This document shows, piece after piece, positions 6,506 to 13,018 of a stretch of DNA of 14,007 nt. The notes under the pieces are model-generated. The model did not search any database. It was not told the DNA's origin and saw nothing but the letters and a program-made list of their open reading frames with translations. Position 1 is the first letter of the stretch; each line of letters begins with the position of its first letter. The DNA comes from an uncultured Cloacibacillus sp. (lineage in GTDB: Bacteria; Synergistota; Synergistia; Synergistales; Synergistaceae). The stretch covers positions 1 through 14,007 of the forward strand of contig CAKSWL010000032.1 in the NCBI GenBank assembly GCA_934511335.1, given 5' to 3'. The translations under genes and the position numbers were made by a program.

Positions 6506-7092
6506 GAGAGGTTTCCTCCTTTTAGGAAGAGCTTTTTGCCCGCCGCGAACATCTCAAGCATGAAATACCACGACATCGAAAGAAGCCCTAAGAATATCGA
6601 TACATAAGCCGTCCACAGGGGGATGCGCCACGCTACGGTCCGCGGCAGCGCGACGAAGGTGCCCAGTGGGCCCATGAACCCAAAGATGAAAAATTCCCAG
6701 CCATACCACGTAAAGAGCAGCGTCACGCCGAAGGTGACGACGGTGCGGATGAAGATGATGGCATCCTTCGTCCGGCCCTCGCGCATGTAGGACTGCACAA
6801 GGTCCGCCGAAACGTGAGTGCCCGCGAACGCGCCGTATCCGGCTCCCATAAAATAGAGCCAGAAGGCGAATATTTTGACCCATTCTTCGTAACCGTAAAG
6901 GTCCATCTGAAGAAAATAGCGCATGACCGTCGCCGCGCTGATGATTAGAACAAGCAGCATCGACATGCAGAAGCACACGACGGAATAGAAGCTGACAGTG
7001 ATCTTATCGAAAAAATTAACAGGCTTGCGGACGCTGGTTATTTCGTCGTCCAGAAGCTCCGCCATTTCGAGGCGTTCGGAATTGGCTGCCAT
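6502..7092 (-). CDS. dctQ: TRAP transporter small permease subunit
   Basis: This 196-residue protein has four hydrophobic segments, the plan of the small DctQ subunit that scaffolds DctM. The block VMRYFLQMDLYGYEEWVKIF (about 56-75), then FMGAGYGAFAGTHVSADLV (80-99), are the typical R-Y-F / E-E / G-A-x-H-V signatures. The N-terminal 25 residues are acidic and hydrophilic. The start at 7092 has AAGGAGT nine bases upstream on the minus strand. The stop overlaps the dctM start by four bases. It lies 89 bases downstream of the small exported-protein gene, and a hairpin (arms 7128-7133 and 7143-7148) fills part of that gap. Confidence 0.93.
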   Translation of the reverse strand: MAANSERLEMAELLDDEITSVRKPVNFFDKITVSFYSVVCFCMSMLLVLIISAATVMRYFLQMDLYGYEEWVKIFAFWLYFMGAGYGAFAGTHVSADLVQSYMREGRTKDAIIFIRTVVTFGVTLLFTWYGWEFFIFGFMGPLGTFVALPRTVAWRIPLWTAYVSIFLGLLSMSWYFMLEMFAAGKKLFLKGGNLS

Positions 7093-7127
7093 TATAAAGA
7101 CTCCTTTCTGAAAAGACAGGAAAACTG

Positions 7128-7148
7128 AGGCTGATATATCACCAGCCT
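7128..7148 (-). promoter_or_regulatory. CTGATATAT site 1, with hairpin, upstream of dctQ
   Basis: AGGCTG (7128-7133) and CAGCCT (7143-7148) form a 6-bp inverted repeat around the perfect palindrome TGATATATCA (7132-7141). The core CTGATATATCACC (7131-7143) recurs with one change at 7583-7595. Read on the minus strand, TGG-TGATAT could also be an extended -10 element. It could be an operator, a promoter or an mRNA hairpin. Confidence 0.4.
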
Positions 7149-7181
7149 TCCTTGTAATTGCCGTCTATCGAGGGGGGAGTC

Positions 7182-7553
7182 TTATTCCAGCTTTTTAACT
7201 GTGTTTATATAGCGTTCTTCAAGAGGGAAGTTTGCTGCCGTAAGCTGAGGCAGGCGCCGCGTGTCCTGAAAAGAGCCAAATTCAGCGCATAGGGGTGAGA
7301 TTGCGAAGCCGCTCAGCTCGACCCTTGCCATTTTGCGCCCCGTCTGCATAAAAGACTTCAGGGTAGAGAGCACGGCAGGCCCGCCGTTTTGAATGATCTG
7401 GTCAACAGAGGCGGCTGACTCGTCCCAGCTGGCGCCGAAAGCCGCCCGATAGGGGGAGCTCGCCCCGTCGAAGCTTCCAAGGAAAGAGAGGATCATGACA
7501 AACGCGACCAAAGGCCATGCCGTGTGCTTGAAAGTTTTTTGCGGCCGCTTCAT
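7182..7553 (-). CDS. Small putative exported protein of unknown function
   Basis: I do not recognise this 123-residue protein. It starts with a basic stretch (MKRPQKTFK) followed by a hydrophobic run at about 12-27 (AWPLVAFVMILSFLGS), which fits an uncleaved anchor or a signal peptide with a possible cut near the small residues GASS or FGAS (30-42). There is no lipobox Cys. The rest is mixed and soluble, with a single Cys (about 89), and ends in charged EERYINTVKKLE. The strong RBS AAAGGAGG upstream of the ATG at 7553 supports it as a real gene. It occupies the place before dctQM where a TRAP binding protein (DctP, about 330 residues) would be expected, but it is far too short and shows no DctP signature. 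A role with the transporter is a guess from position only. Confidence 0.6.
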   Translation of the reverse strand: MKRPQKTFKHTAWPLVAFVMILSFLGSFDGASSPYRAAFGASWDESAASVDQIIQNGGPAVLSTLKSFMQTGRKMARVELSGFAISPLCAEFGSFQDTRRLPQLTAANFPLEERYINTVKKLE

Positions 7554-7582
7554 GATCCCATCCTCCTTTGTACATTATCCAT

Positions 7583-7595
7583 CTGATATATTACC
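7583..7595 (-). promoter_or_regulatory. CTGATATAT site 2, upstream of the small exported protein
   Basis: CTGATATATTACC lies 30-42 bases before the start of the small gene and matches site 1 in 12 of 13 positions. On the minus strand it reads GGTAATATATCAG preceded by T, so TGG-TAATAT may serve as an extended -10. Confidence 0.4.
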
Positions 7596-7635
7596 ATAAC
7601 TTCTTGTCTTTGGCGTGGGTTTAGTCTGCCCTTTT

Positions 7636-7673
7636 ATTATATACAAAGTAGTGTTTGATCGGTTATTTGTCAA
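7636..7673 (-). promoter_or_regulatory. Possible promoter elements upstream of the small gene/TRAP operon
   Basis: On the minus strand a perfect TTGACA (7668-7673) and a perfect TATAAT (7636-7641) are both present, but 26 bases apart, too far to pair. TTGACA has only a weak TACTTT at 17 bases. The AT-rich stretch right after the acyltransferase stop is still the most promoter-like place for a separate start of the operon. Confidence 0.35.
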
Positions 7674-8911
7674 TGAAATATTGTTGAAATTTGCTTTAGC
7701 AGATTTTGCTCATAGAGCGCCGCGGCAGTTCCCATGATCCCTCGCTTGAAACAATATTCCTGTGAACGGTTTTCATGGTAACGGGACATGGAGGAGGCGC
7801 CGTACCATTTGCTCTCCGGCATCGCCTTCATCCCCGCCGCCGTCAGTACGCGGTGGACGCCGAATTCGACGGCAACGGCCTTATACCCGCGGAGCCGCTT
7901 TGCGAGCGCGGCGAGGGCCAGGTCGAAGCGCGCCGTCTCGCGGCAATGGCGGATACGCCACGCGGGAGCCTCCGCCTCGGGCGCGGTGAGCACGCCGCCG
8001 CTTACAGATGAGTAGAGCGGGAATCTGCCGTCGCAAACGGAGGGAAAGGCGAGCGCCGCGATCGACGAAAGCGCCGGTTCCATCACGGCGGAATGAGCCG
8101 CCTTCGGCACGCGCAGCCGTTTGTGTGCCAGCGGTATTCGGTCCAGCTCTCTTTCAAAGGAGGAAAGCGCCTTCGCGTCGCCAGAGACGACGACGGATTC
8201 GCGGCTGTTGACTGCGGCGAGTGAAAGTTTCCCGCCGTAGGCCGCCGTCATCCGGCGGAGGCGCTCGAAATCCCCTGCGACGTGGGCCATCGCGCCCGAC
8301 TCCGCGAGGGAATCGATGACGAGTGCCCGCCGGCAGACGAAGTCCAGCATCTCCTCATAGGAGGCCATTTCACAGACCACCATCGCCGACAGCTCACCGA
8401 GAGAATGGGCGGCGATCATATCCGGCTCCACTCCCCATTCCCGGTACTGCATCGCGAGCGCGGTCCCGTATATGAAGACAAACAGCTGTTCTTCCATGCT
8501 GCTGCGCGCCTTGCCGCGCGTGAGAAGTCCCTTTATGGAGAGGTGTACGTGCCGCTCCAGACGGCGCTGCGCGCGCTCCACATACTCCCGGAAGACCGGC
8601 AGCGCCGCGCAGAGGTGCTCCGCCGGCACCGGCCCCGTGGACCCCTGGCCGGGCATCGCGAAGATGAGTTTCGTCCTTTCCGCCGCCTGCTGCGGGATAT
8701 CTTCCCGCAAGGCCTCGATTATTTCTTCTCTTTCCGAGGCGGCAAAAGCCCTTCGGCAGGGGCCCTCCGGCCGTTGGGCGCAAAAGAGCGCGCACCGCCC
8801 GGCGTCCGCTTTAAATTGGCGTGCGGCTTCTGCGCATCTTGCCGAGAGCGCGGCGCTGCTTTCCGCCGAGATGCGATATATTTTTACGTCGTTTTCTTCA
8901 AGATGTTTCAT
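7670..8911 (-). CDS. Stand-alone polyketide-synthase-type acyltransferase with KS-AT linker
   Basis: This 413-residue protein is an acyl-CoA:ACP acyltransferase of the FabD/PKS-AT superfamily. Residues 10-70 (from IYRISAESSAAL, through RRAFAASEREEIIEAL) resemble the linker found between ketosynthase and acyltransferase in modular polyketide synthases. The AT core follows: FAMPGQGS (85-91, oxyanion Gln89), AHSLGE (168-173, nucleophile Ser170), Arg195, VNSRESVVVSG (234-244), KAAHS (270-274, catalytic His273), SSVSGG (301-306) and EFGVHRVL (349-356). Normal FabD is about 310 residues and lacks the linker. Two specificity sites are unusual: the usual GHSxG is AHSLG, and the HAFH (malonyl) or YASH (methylmalonyl) box is KAAH. 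About 45 residues follow the core. No ketosynthase, ACP or fab gene adjoins. The start has a weak RBS; an in-frame TAA lies just upstream. Substrate is unknown. Confidence 0.8.
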   Translation of the reverse strand: MKHLEENDVKIYRISAESSAALSARCAEAARQFKADAGRCALFCAQRPEGPCRRAFAASEREEIIEALREDIPQQAAERTKLIFAMPGQGSTGPVPAEHLCAALPVFREYVERAQRRLERHVHLSIKGLLTRGKARSSMEEQLFVFIYGTALAMQYREWGVEPDMIAAHSLGELSAMVVCEMASYEEMLDFVCRRALVIDSLAESGAMAHVAGDFERLRRMTAAYGGKLSLAAVNSRESVVVSGDAKALSSFERELDRIPLAHKRLRVPKAAHSAVMEPALSSIAALAFPSVCDGRFPLYSSVSGGVLTAPEAEAPAWRIRHCRETARFDLALAALAKRLRGYKAVAVEFGVHRVLTAAGMKAMPESKWYGASSMSRYHENRSQEYCFKRGIMGTAAALYEQNLLKQISTIFH

Positions 8912-8953
8912 TCTTTATCTGAAAATTTATCCGAGGGCGCCTCTTCTCCGCAG

Positions 8954-8963
8954 CTGATATATC
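8954..8963 (-). promoter_or_regulatory. CTGATATAT site 3, upstream of the acyltransferase gene
   Basis: CTGATATATC lies 43-52 bases before the acyltransferase start, in the 95-base gap after mnmE. It equals site 1 over 10 bases. Its role is unknown; no good -35/-10 pair and no intrinsic terminator is seen in this gap, so mnmE may read through. Confidence 0.35.
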
Positions 8964-9006
8964 TGTCGCGTCAGAAACGCCGCCTCCGCCGGCCCGCGAA
9001 AGGGGG

Positions 9007-10362
9007 CTATTTGCCGACGCAAAAGCTGCTGAAGATCTTATCAAGCAGCTCTTCGCTCGCGTCAAGACCGAGCAGCGATGAGAGCTGTCCTCTGGCCTCC
9101 GCGAGACAGGAGAGGACTAGGTCGCCGCCAGCGCCGGCGCCAAGCGCTTCGCCGGCTGCGTCGACGGCCTCCTTTGTCCTTGAAAGGCACTCCATTTGGC
9201 GCGCGGTGACGGAGTAGCCTCCCGAGAGATCCCCGCCGGATAATGCCGTTTTGACGATGAGCTCCTTCAGCTCCTCGACGCCGTGGCCGCGGGCGGCCGA
9301 TATCGAAATGCGCGGGTCGCCGGGAAAACGCGCCGCGATCTCCGCCTCCGTCACCTTCGCGGGAAGGTCGCTCTTGTTCAGGATGACGATCTGCCTCTTG
9401 GCGGCGGGCACTTCCTCCCCATAGACGGCCGTATCTGCGCCGTCGATGACCCGCAGGACGATGTCGGCCTCCTTGATGGATTTTATCGAGCGCTGCACGC
9501 CGATCGCCTCGATCTCGTCGTTTGTCTCGCGGATGCCGGCGGTGTCGATTATCCTTATCGGCAGCCCTTTATAGACGAAGGTCTCCTCTATACTGTCGCG
9601 CGTCGTGCCCGGCGTCGCGGTGACGATCGCGCGGTTTTCCGCAAGCAGCGCGTTGAGCAGCGAAGATTTTCCTACATTCGGCCGTCCGATGATCGCCGCG
9701 CGGATGCCGTCTCGCAGCAGCATGCCGCCGCGGCAGCGGGATGTCAGTTCCGCACATTCTGCGGATAGCTCCTTTATGCGTTTTGCGCTCTCCTCTTCGC
9801 TAATGAAGCCCTCGCCCTCCTCAGGGAAGTCCAGGTCTACCTCTAGCGCCGCCGTCAGCTCCGTCAGCCTGCCCATGAGTGTCCGGATGTTCTCCGTGAA
9901 CGCCCCTTGCAGGGATCTTGCGGAGGCCGTCAGCGCTTCGTCGCTGCGCGCCTTGATGATGCCTGCGACCGCCTCCGCCTGCGCGAGGTCGATGCGGCCG
10001 TTTATGAAAGCCCGCCGCGTAAATTCACCAGGCAGCGCCATCCGCGCTCCGAGCGAACAGAGTTCCTCGATACAGCGCTGCGCCGAGAGCGCGCCGCCGT
10101 GACAGTGTATCTCCGCGCTCTCCTCGCCGGTGTAGCTGTTCCCGCGTTCAAAGCGTACCGCAAGCACCTCGTCAAAGATGGTGCCGTCTTTCGCGTGCAG
10201 CGCGCCGAGCGTCATACAGCGCGCAGGCTGCTCGAAAAAGCGCCGCTTCGCGCGGAATATCCTGTCGACAAGCGCGGAGCTTCCCTCGCCCGAGACTCTG
10301 ACGATCGCGATGCCGCCCTCTCCCCAAGCGGTGCCCAGCGCGGCGATAATATCTTCTGACAT
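9007..10362 (-). CDS. mnmE: tRNA modification GTPase MnmE
   Basis: MnmE, with MnmG, builds the 5-carboxymethylaminomethyl (or aminomethyl) group on wobble uridine 34 of certain tRNAs. This 451-residue protein has the full layout. The N-terminal tetrahydrofolate-binding domain (1-120) includes SYTGEESAEIHCHGG (76-90) and PGEFTRRAFINGRIDLAQAE (111-130). A helical domain holds an inserted G domain: G1 GRPNVGKSS (226-234), G2 TPGTTRD (250-256), G3 DTAG (273-276), G4 NKSD (329-332) and G5 SAA (355-357). The C-terminus FCVGK carries the invariant Cys of the FC(I/V)GK motif. Length is normal. An AGGAG lies nine bases before the start. A promoter with an inverted repeat in its spacer is seen upstream, so mnmE is probably transcribed on its own start. 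Confidence 0.98.
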   Translation of the reverse strand: MSEDIIAALGTAWGEGGIAIVRVSGEGSSALVDRIFRAKRRFFEQPARCMTLGALHAKDGTIFDEVLAVRFERGNSYTGEESAEIHCHGGALSAQRCIEELCSLGARMALPGEFTRRAFINGRIDLAQAEAVAGIIKARSDEALTASARSLQGAFTENIRTLMGRLTELTAALEVDLDFPEEGEGFISEEESAKRIKELSAECAELTSRCRGGMLLRDGIRAAIIGRPNVGKSSLLNALLAENRAIVTATPGTTRDSIEETFVYKGLPIRIIDTAGIRETNDEIEAIGVQRSIKSIKEADIVLRVIDGADTAVYGEEVPAAKRQIVILNKSDLPAKVTEAEIAARFPGDPRISISAARGHGVEELKELIVKTALSGGDLSGGYSVTARQMECLSRTKEAVDAAGEALGAGAGGDLVLSCLAEARGQLSSLLGLDASEELLDKIFSSFCVGK

Positions 10363-10431
10363 CTTAATGCGCTCCTGTATCCTCTTTTGTAATATGAGCC
10401 GGACGCCGTCGTTCCGGCCTTTGGAATTTTT

Positions 10432-10460
10432 AGTCTAACATCGCGGGGGCGCGATGTAAA
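10432..10460 (-). promoter_or_regulatory. mnmE promoter with a 20-bp inverted repeat in the spacer
   Basis: On the minus strand TTTACA (10455-10460, 5/6) and TAGACT (10432-10437, 4/6) are separated by exactly 17 bases. An inverted repeat, ACATCGCG (10438-10445), four G, CGCGATGT (10450-10457), fills the spacer and runs into the -35. This is a typical place for a repressor operator. The leader to the ATG would be about 65 bases. Confidence 0.6.
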
Positions 10461-10461
10461 T

Positions 10462-10490
10462 AAAAAAACCGGAGGGCGTAAGCCCTCCGG
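10462..10490 (-). terminator. Intrinsic terminator of the aminotransferase gene
   Basis: On the minus strand a perfect 9-bp stem (arms 10482-10490 and 10469-10477, CCGGAGGGC with GCCCTCCGG, 4-base loop) leads into seven T (the A-run at 10462-10468). It lies about 28 bases after the stop and cleanly separates this gene from mnmE. Confidence 0.92.
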
Positions 10491-10518
10491 CGTTTGTCTT
10501 GTGGTATAGGAGCGCGGG

Positions 10519-11724
10519 TTAAAGCTCCTTAATCGCCGCGGCGAGACGCTTCGCGCCCTCTTCGATCTGCTCAGGCTGAGCGAAGGTGAAGCAGGTGCGC
10601 ATATAATCGAGCCCCTTGCCCTCTTTGGCGTAGAACGACGGGCCGGTGACGAAGGCGACGCCGTGTTCGACGGCCTTCATGAAGAGCTTGGTTGAATCGA
10701 CGCCCGGCACCTGGAGCCAGAAGAAGAATCCGCCCTCCGGCGTGTGATAGAGCGTATTCGCCGGCAGATGCTTCTTGAAGGCGGCGTCCATCGCGTCGCG
10801 CTTCTTGGCGTAGTGGGCGATGATTTTTGGCAGGAAGCCGTCAAGGTGTCCGAGACGGCAGTACTCATAGACGATGGCTTGTGATACGACGCTCGTGCAG
10901 AGGTTGGTGCCCTGTTTGATCATCACCATCTTCTGGATGAGCTCGGGGGCGCCGACGATCCAGGCCACGCGCGTCCCGGGGGCCAGTATCTTGGAGAAGG
11001 AGCAGGCGTAGACGACGCGGCCGCTCTTGTCCATCGAGAAGATCGTCGGCACATGCTCGCCGTTATAGCGGAGGTGTCCGTAGGGGTCGTCCTCGAAGAT
11101 GACCAGGTCGTACTTTTCGGCGATCTCCAGCAGCTTCACACGGCGTTCTTTGGTGAGCGTCGCGCCGGAGGGATTCTGAAAGTTGACGATCGAATAGATG
11201 AACTTGATTTTATGTCCGTCCTTGCGTCCCTGCTCGATGACCGCGGGCAGCAGGTCGACGCAGAGGCCGTCCTTGTCGCAGGGTACGGAGAGGAAGCGCG
11301 CGCCGCGGTTGCGCATCGCGTGCAGCGCCCCTGGGTAGGTCGGACCTTCGACGATGATCGTGTCGCCGTCGTTGAGCAGCACGGAGCAGAGAAGATCCAT
11401 GCCCTCCTGCGAGCCGGTCGTGATCAGCATCTCGTCGGTCTTTGTCTCGCGGCCCATGCGCGGCGCCATCCACTTCGAGATATATTCTTTGAGGGGTTCA
11501 TAGCCGTTGGTAGCGCCGTACTGCAGAACATCCTTGCCCTCGCGGCTCAGAATCTGAGAGGCCTCGGCGAATTCCGCCACGGGAAAGACCGCGGGGTCGG
11601 GATTACCGCCGGCGAAGGAGATGACGCCGGGAGTCTTAGTATACTTAAGAAGCGCGCGTATCGGCGACGGCTTTACATTTAACGCTATCTCTGAAAGTCT
11701 TGTGTCCCAATTTACTGTGCTCAT
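10519..11724 (-). CDS. PLP-dependent aminotransferase, class I/II (LysN/2-aminoadipate type)
   Basis: This 401-residue fold-type I enzyme transfers amino groups between amino acids and 2-oxo acids using pyridoxal phosphate. The N-terminal ISFAGGNPDPAVFPV (35-49), ITTGSQEGMDL (101-111), NFQNPSG with Asn184, the EDDPYGHLRY block (211-220), the PLP-binding Lys245 in SFSKILAPGTRVAW, and the carboxylate-binding Arg376 (MRTCFTF) are all seen. The closest family by pattern is the LysN/MocR-related group (2-aminoadipate, branched-chain or aromatic substrates); there is no GntR DNA-binding domain. The exact substrate is not readable. Length is normal. GGAGGG lies upstream of the ATG at 11724. It is monocistronic, with its own terminator and a perfect -10 box upstream, and suits an organism that ferments amino acids. 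Confidence 0.92.
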   Translation of the reverse strand: MSTVNWDTRLSEIALNVKPSPIRALLKYTKTPGVISFAGGNPDPAVFPVAEFAEASQILSREGKDVLQYGATNGYEPLKEYISKWMAPRMGRETKTDEMLITTGSQEGMDLLCSVLLNDGDTIIVEGPTYPGALHAMRNRGARFLSVPCDKDGLCVDLLPAVIEQGRKDGHKIKFIYSIVNFQNPSGATLTKERRVKLLEIAEKYDLVIFEDDPYGHLRYNGEHVPTIFSMDKSGRVVYACSFSKILAPGTRVAWIVGAPELIQKMVMIKQGTNLCTSVVSQAIVYEYCRLGHLDGFLPKIIAHYAKKRDAMDAAFKKHLPANTLYHTPEGGFFFWLQVPGVDSTKLFMKAVEHGVAFVTGPSFYAKEGKGLDYMRTCFTFAQPEQIEEGAKRLAAAIKEL

Positions 11725-11736
11725 AAAAAAATCCCT

Positions 11737-11780
11737 CCAAAGTAAGGTATAGCCGTATTATACACGCTTTGCCCAAAGTA
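11737..11780 (-). promoter_or_regulatory. Aminotransferase promoter region with flanking repeats
   Basis: On the minus strand a perfect TATAAT lies at 11757-11762, with no clear -35. CTTTG-CC-CAAAG (11767-11778) is an inverted repeat just upstream of the -10. CCAAAGTA occurs twice, at 11737-11744 and 11773-11780, flanking the -10 box 36 bases apart; the first copy includes part of the RBS. These are candidate regulator sites. Confidence 0.45.
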
Positions 11781-12003
11781 TGTGGTCCGGCGGACTGATG
11801 TATTAATTGTCCGTACAATGGGCGTCTTAGGCTATGACTGGAGTTGTCCGGCGGCAGCGGCGCGGAGGACGGCCTTTCATGCGTCCGCCCAGAGACGCCC
11901 GGCCTTTGTCTGGGAATTATTAAGAATATTGGGCGGGATGGCGGTAAAAGATGATATTATAAGCAGCGTATGATTTTGTTTTATATGGAAGGAAGATGAA
12001 ACG
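11781..12003. other. Rest of the divergent gap between aminotransferase and OB/HD gene
   Basis: No convincing gene is seen here. A 5-bp inverted repeat, ATTGT-CCGT-ACAAT, lies at 11806-11819. A weak -10-like TATTAT is at 11955-11960. GGAAGGAAG (11988-11996) is the RBS of the downstream gene. A 63-codon open frame at 11782-11973 has no RBS or recognisable product. Confidence 0.4.
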
Positions 12004-13017
12004 ATGACTGCTAACCTGCTGCTCAACAGCCAGGAGGTGCGGAAACTCCCTGCGGGCAGCCTATTTAAGGCGATTTTTGTCGTCAGCGCCCTCTCGCAGA
12101 AAAGCGATAAAAACGGTAAGCCGTATTATGATGTGACAGTCTCCGATTCTTCGGGAAACATCGAGGCAAAGGTCTGGTCGGATGCGCAGTGGCTTGATAA
12201 ATCCGCGGCCGAGCCGCAGAGCGCCGACGACCGCCTGCCGGCGGAGAAGATATTGCAGCTGGTGGGGAAGACCGTCGGCATAAACGGCAAGGTTGCGGAA
12301 TACCGTGGGCAGCTGCAGTTCAACTTCAACAAGCTCACGCTGCTCAACCAGGAAAAATATCCGCCCGCGGGCTTCCTCCCGCGTTCTCCGATCCCGATGG
12401 AAGATCTGACCGCCCGTTTTGGCGCGCTTGTCAAAAACTGCGGCGGAGAGGCCGGAGATTTTATCCGCAAAGTGTTTGTCGGAGAGCTGTGGAGCCGTTT
12501 TCGCGACTGGCCGGCGGCGGTGAACCACCATCACGCCTATGCCAACGGACTGCTTGAACATACGCTTTCCGTCGCAGAGTGCGCGCGATCGATGGCTGTG
12601 TCGATGCGGGCCTCGGGCTACGACGTCGACACCGACATGGTCGTCGCGGGGGCGTTGCTGCACGACATCGGCAAGCTGGATTCATATCGAATGATATCGG
12701 TGCCGGAGATGACGGTCGAAGGAGCTCTGCTCGACCATGTGGCGCAGGGCTACCTGCGCTTTAACGAGCTGGCGGAGCGTTACGGGCTCGACGAAAAGAC
12801 GCGCATGCACCTCGGCCACATAATGCTCTCACACCACGGTCAGCGCGAATACGGTTCGCCCGTAGTGCCCGCGACGCCGGAGGCGATGATCGTCTCCTCG
12901 GCCGACGAGCTGGACTTCCGGATGTTCTGCTGGAACGACTCCGTGAAAAACCTGACGGACGACCAGCCGATATCGGCTTGGAACAACTCGGCGCAGCGCC
13001 GGTTCTGGAAGAGATAA
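12004..13017 (+). CDS. YhaM-like OB-fold/HD-domain 3'-5' exonuclease or phosphohydrolase
   Basis: This 337-residue protein has an N-terminal OB-fold nucleic-acid-binding domain (about 15-115; FVVSALSQKSDKNGKPYYDV, then GNIEAKVWSD and GKTVGINGKVAEYRGQLQF) and a C-terminal HD metal-dependent phosphohydrolase domain (about 165-320). The HD metal ligands appear as His186 (LLEHTLSV), His220-Asp221 (LLHDIGK), His277 with His278 (LSHHG) and Asp301 (SADELD). This order and length match YhaM (CBF1-like), a 3'-5' exoribonuclease of Gram-positive bacteria that trims RNA and can act on DNA. GGAAGGAAG lies upstream of ATG 12004. The next gene starts one base after its stop, so an RNA-directed function fits the neighbour, a pseudouridine synthase. 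Whether it is a true nuclease here is inference. Confidence 0.88.
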   Translation: MTANLLLNSQEVRKLPAGSLFKAIFVVSALSQKSDKNGKPYYDVTVSDSSGNIEAKVWSDAQWLDKSAAEPQSADDRLPAEKILQLVGKTVGINGKVAEYRGQLQFNFNKLTLLNQEKYPPAGFLPRSPIPMEDLTARFGALVKNCGGEAGDFIRKVFVGELWSRFRDWPAAVNHHHAYANGLLEHTLSVAECARSMAVSMRASGYDVDTDMVVAGALLHDIGKLDSYRMISVPEMTVEGALLDHVAQGYLRFNELAERYGLDEKTRMHLGHIMLSHHGQREYGSPVVPATPEAMIVSSADELDFRMFCWNDSVKNLTDDQPISAWNNSAQRRFWKR

Positions 13018-13018
13018 A

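Noticed and set aside
8282..9217. 311-codon plus-strand open frame opposite the acyltransferase gene
   Set aside because: It lies antisense to a gene with clear catalytic motifs and to the 3' end of mnmE; its composition (Arg, Ala, Pro, Gly) is typical of shadow frames in GC-rich DNA.
11846..11854. GTCCGGCGG direct repeat (also at 11785-11793)
   Set aside because: The sequence is GC-rich and short, so chance is a good explanation; no symmetry or promoter position supports it.
11888..11914. CCCAGA/TCTGGG hairpin as a terminator
   Set aside because: The stem is only 6 bp with a 15-base loop and no T-run on either strand.
11782..11973. 63-codon open frame in the aminotransferase/OB-HD gap
   Set aside because: No RBS, no ATG at its first codon, no recognisable sequence, and it lies across likely regulatory repeats.
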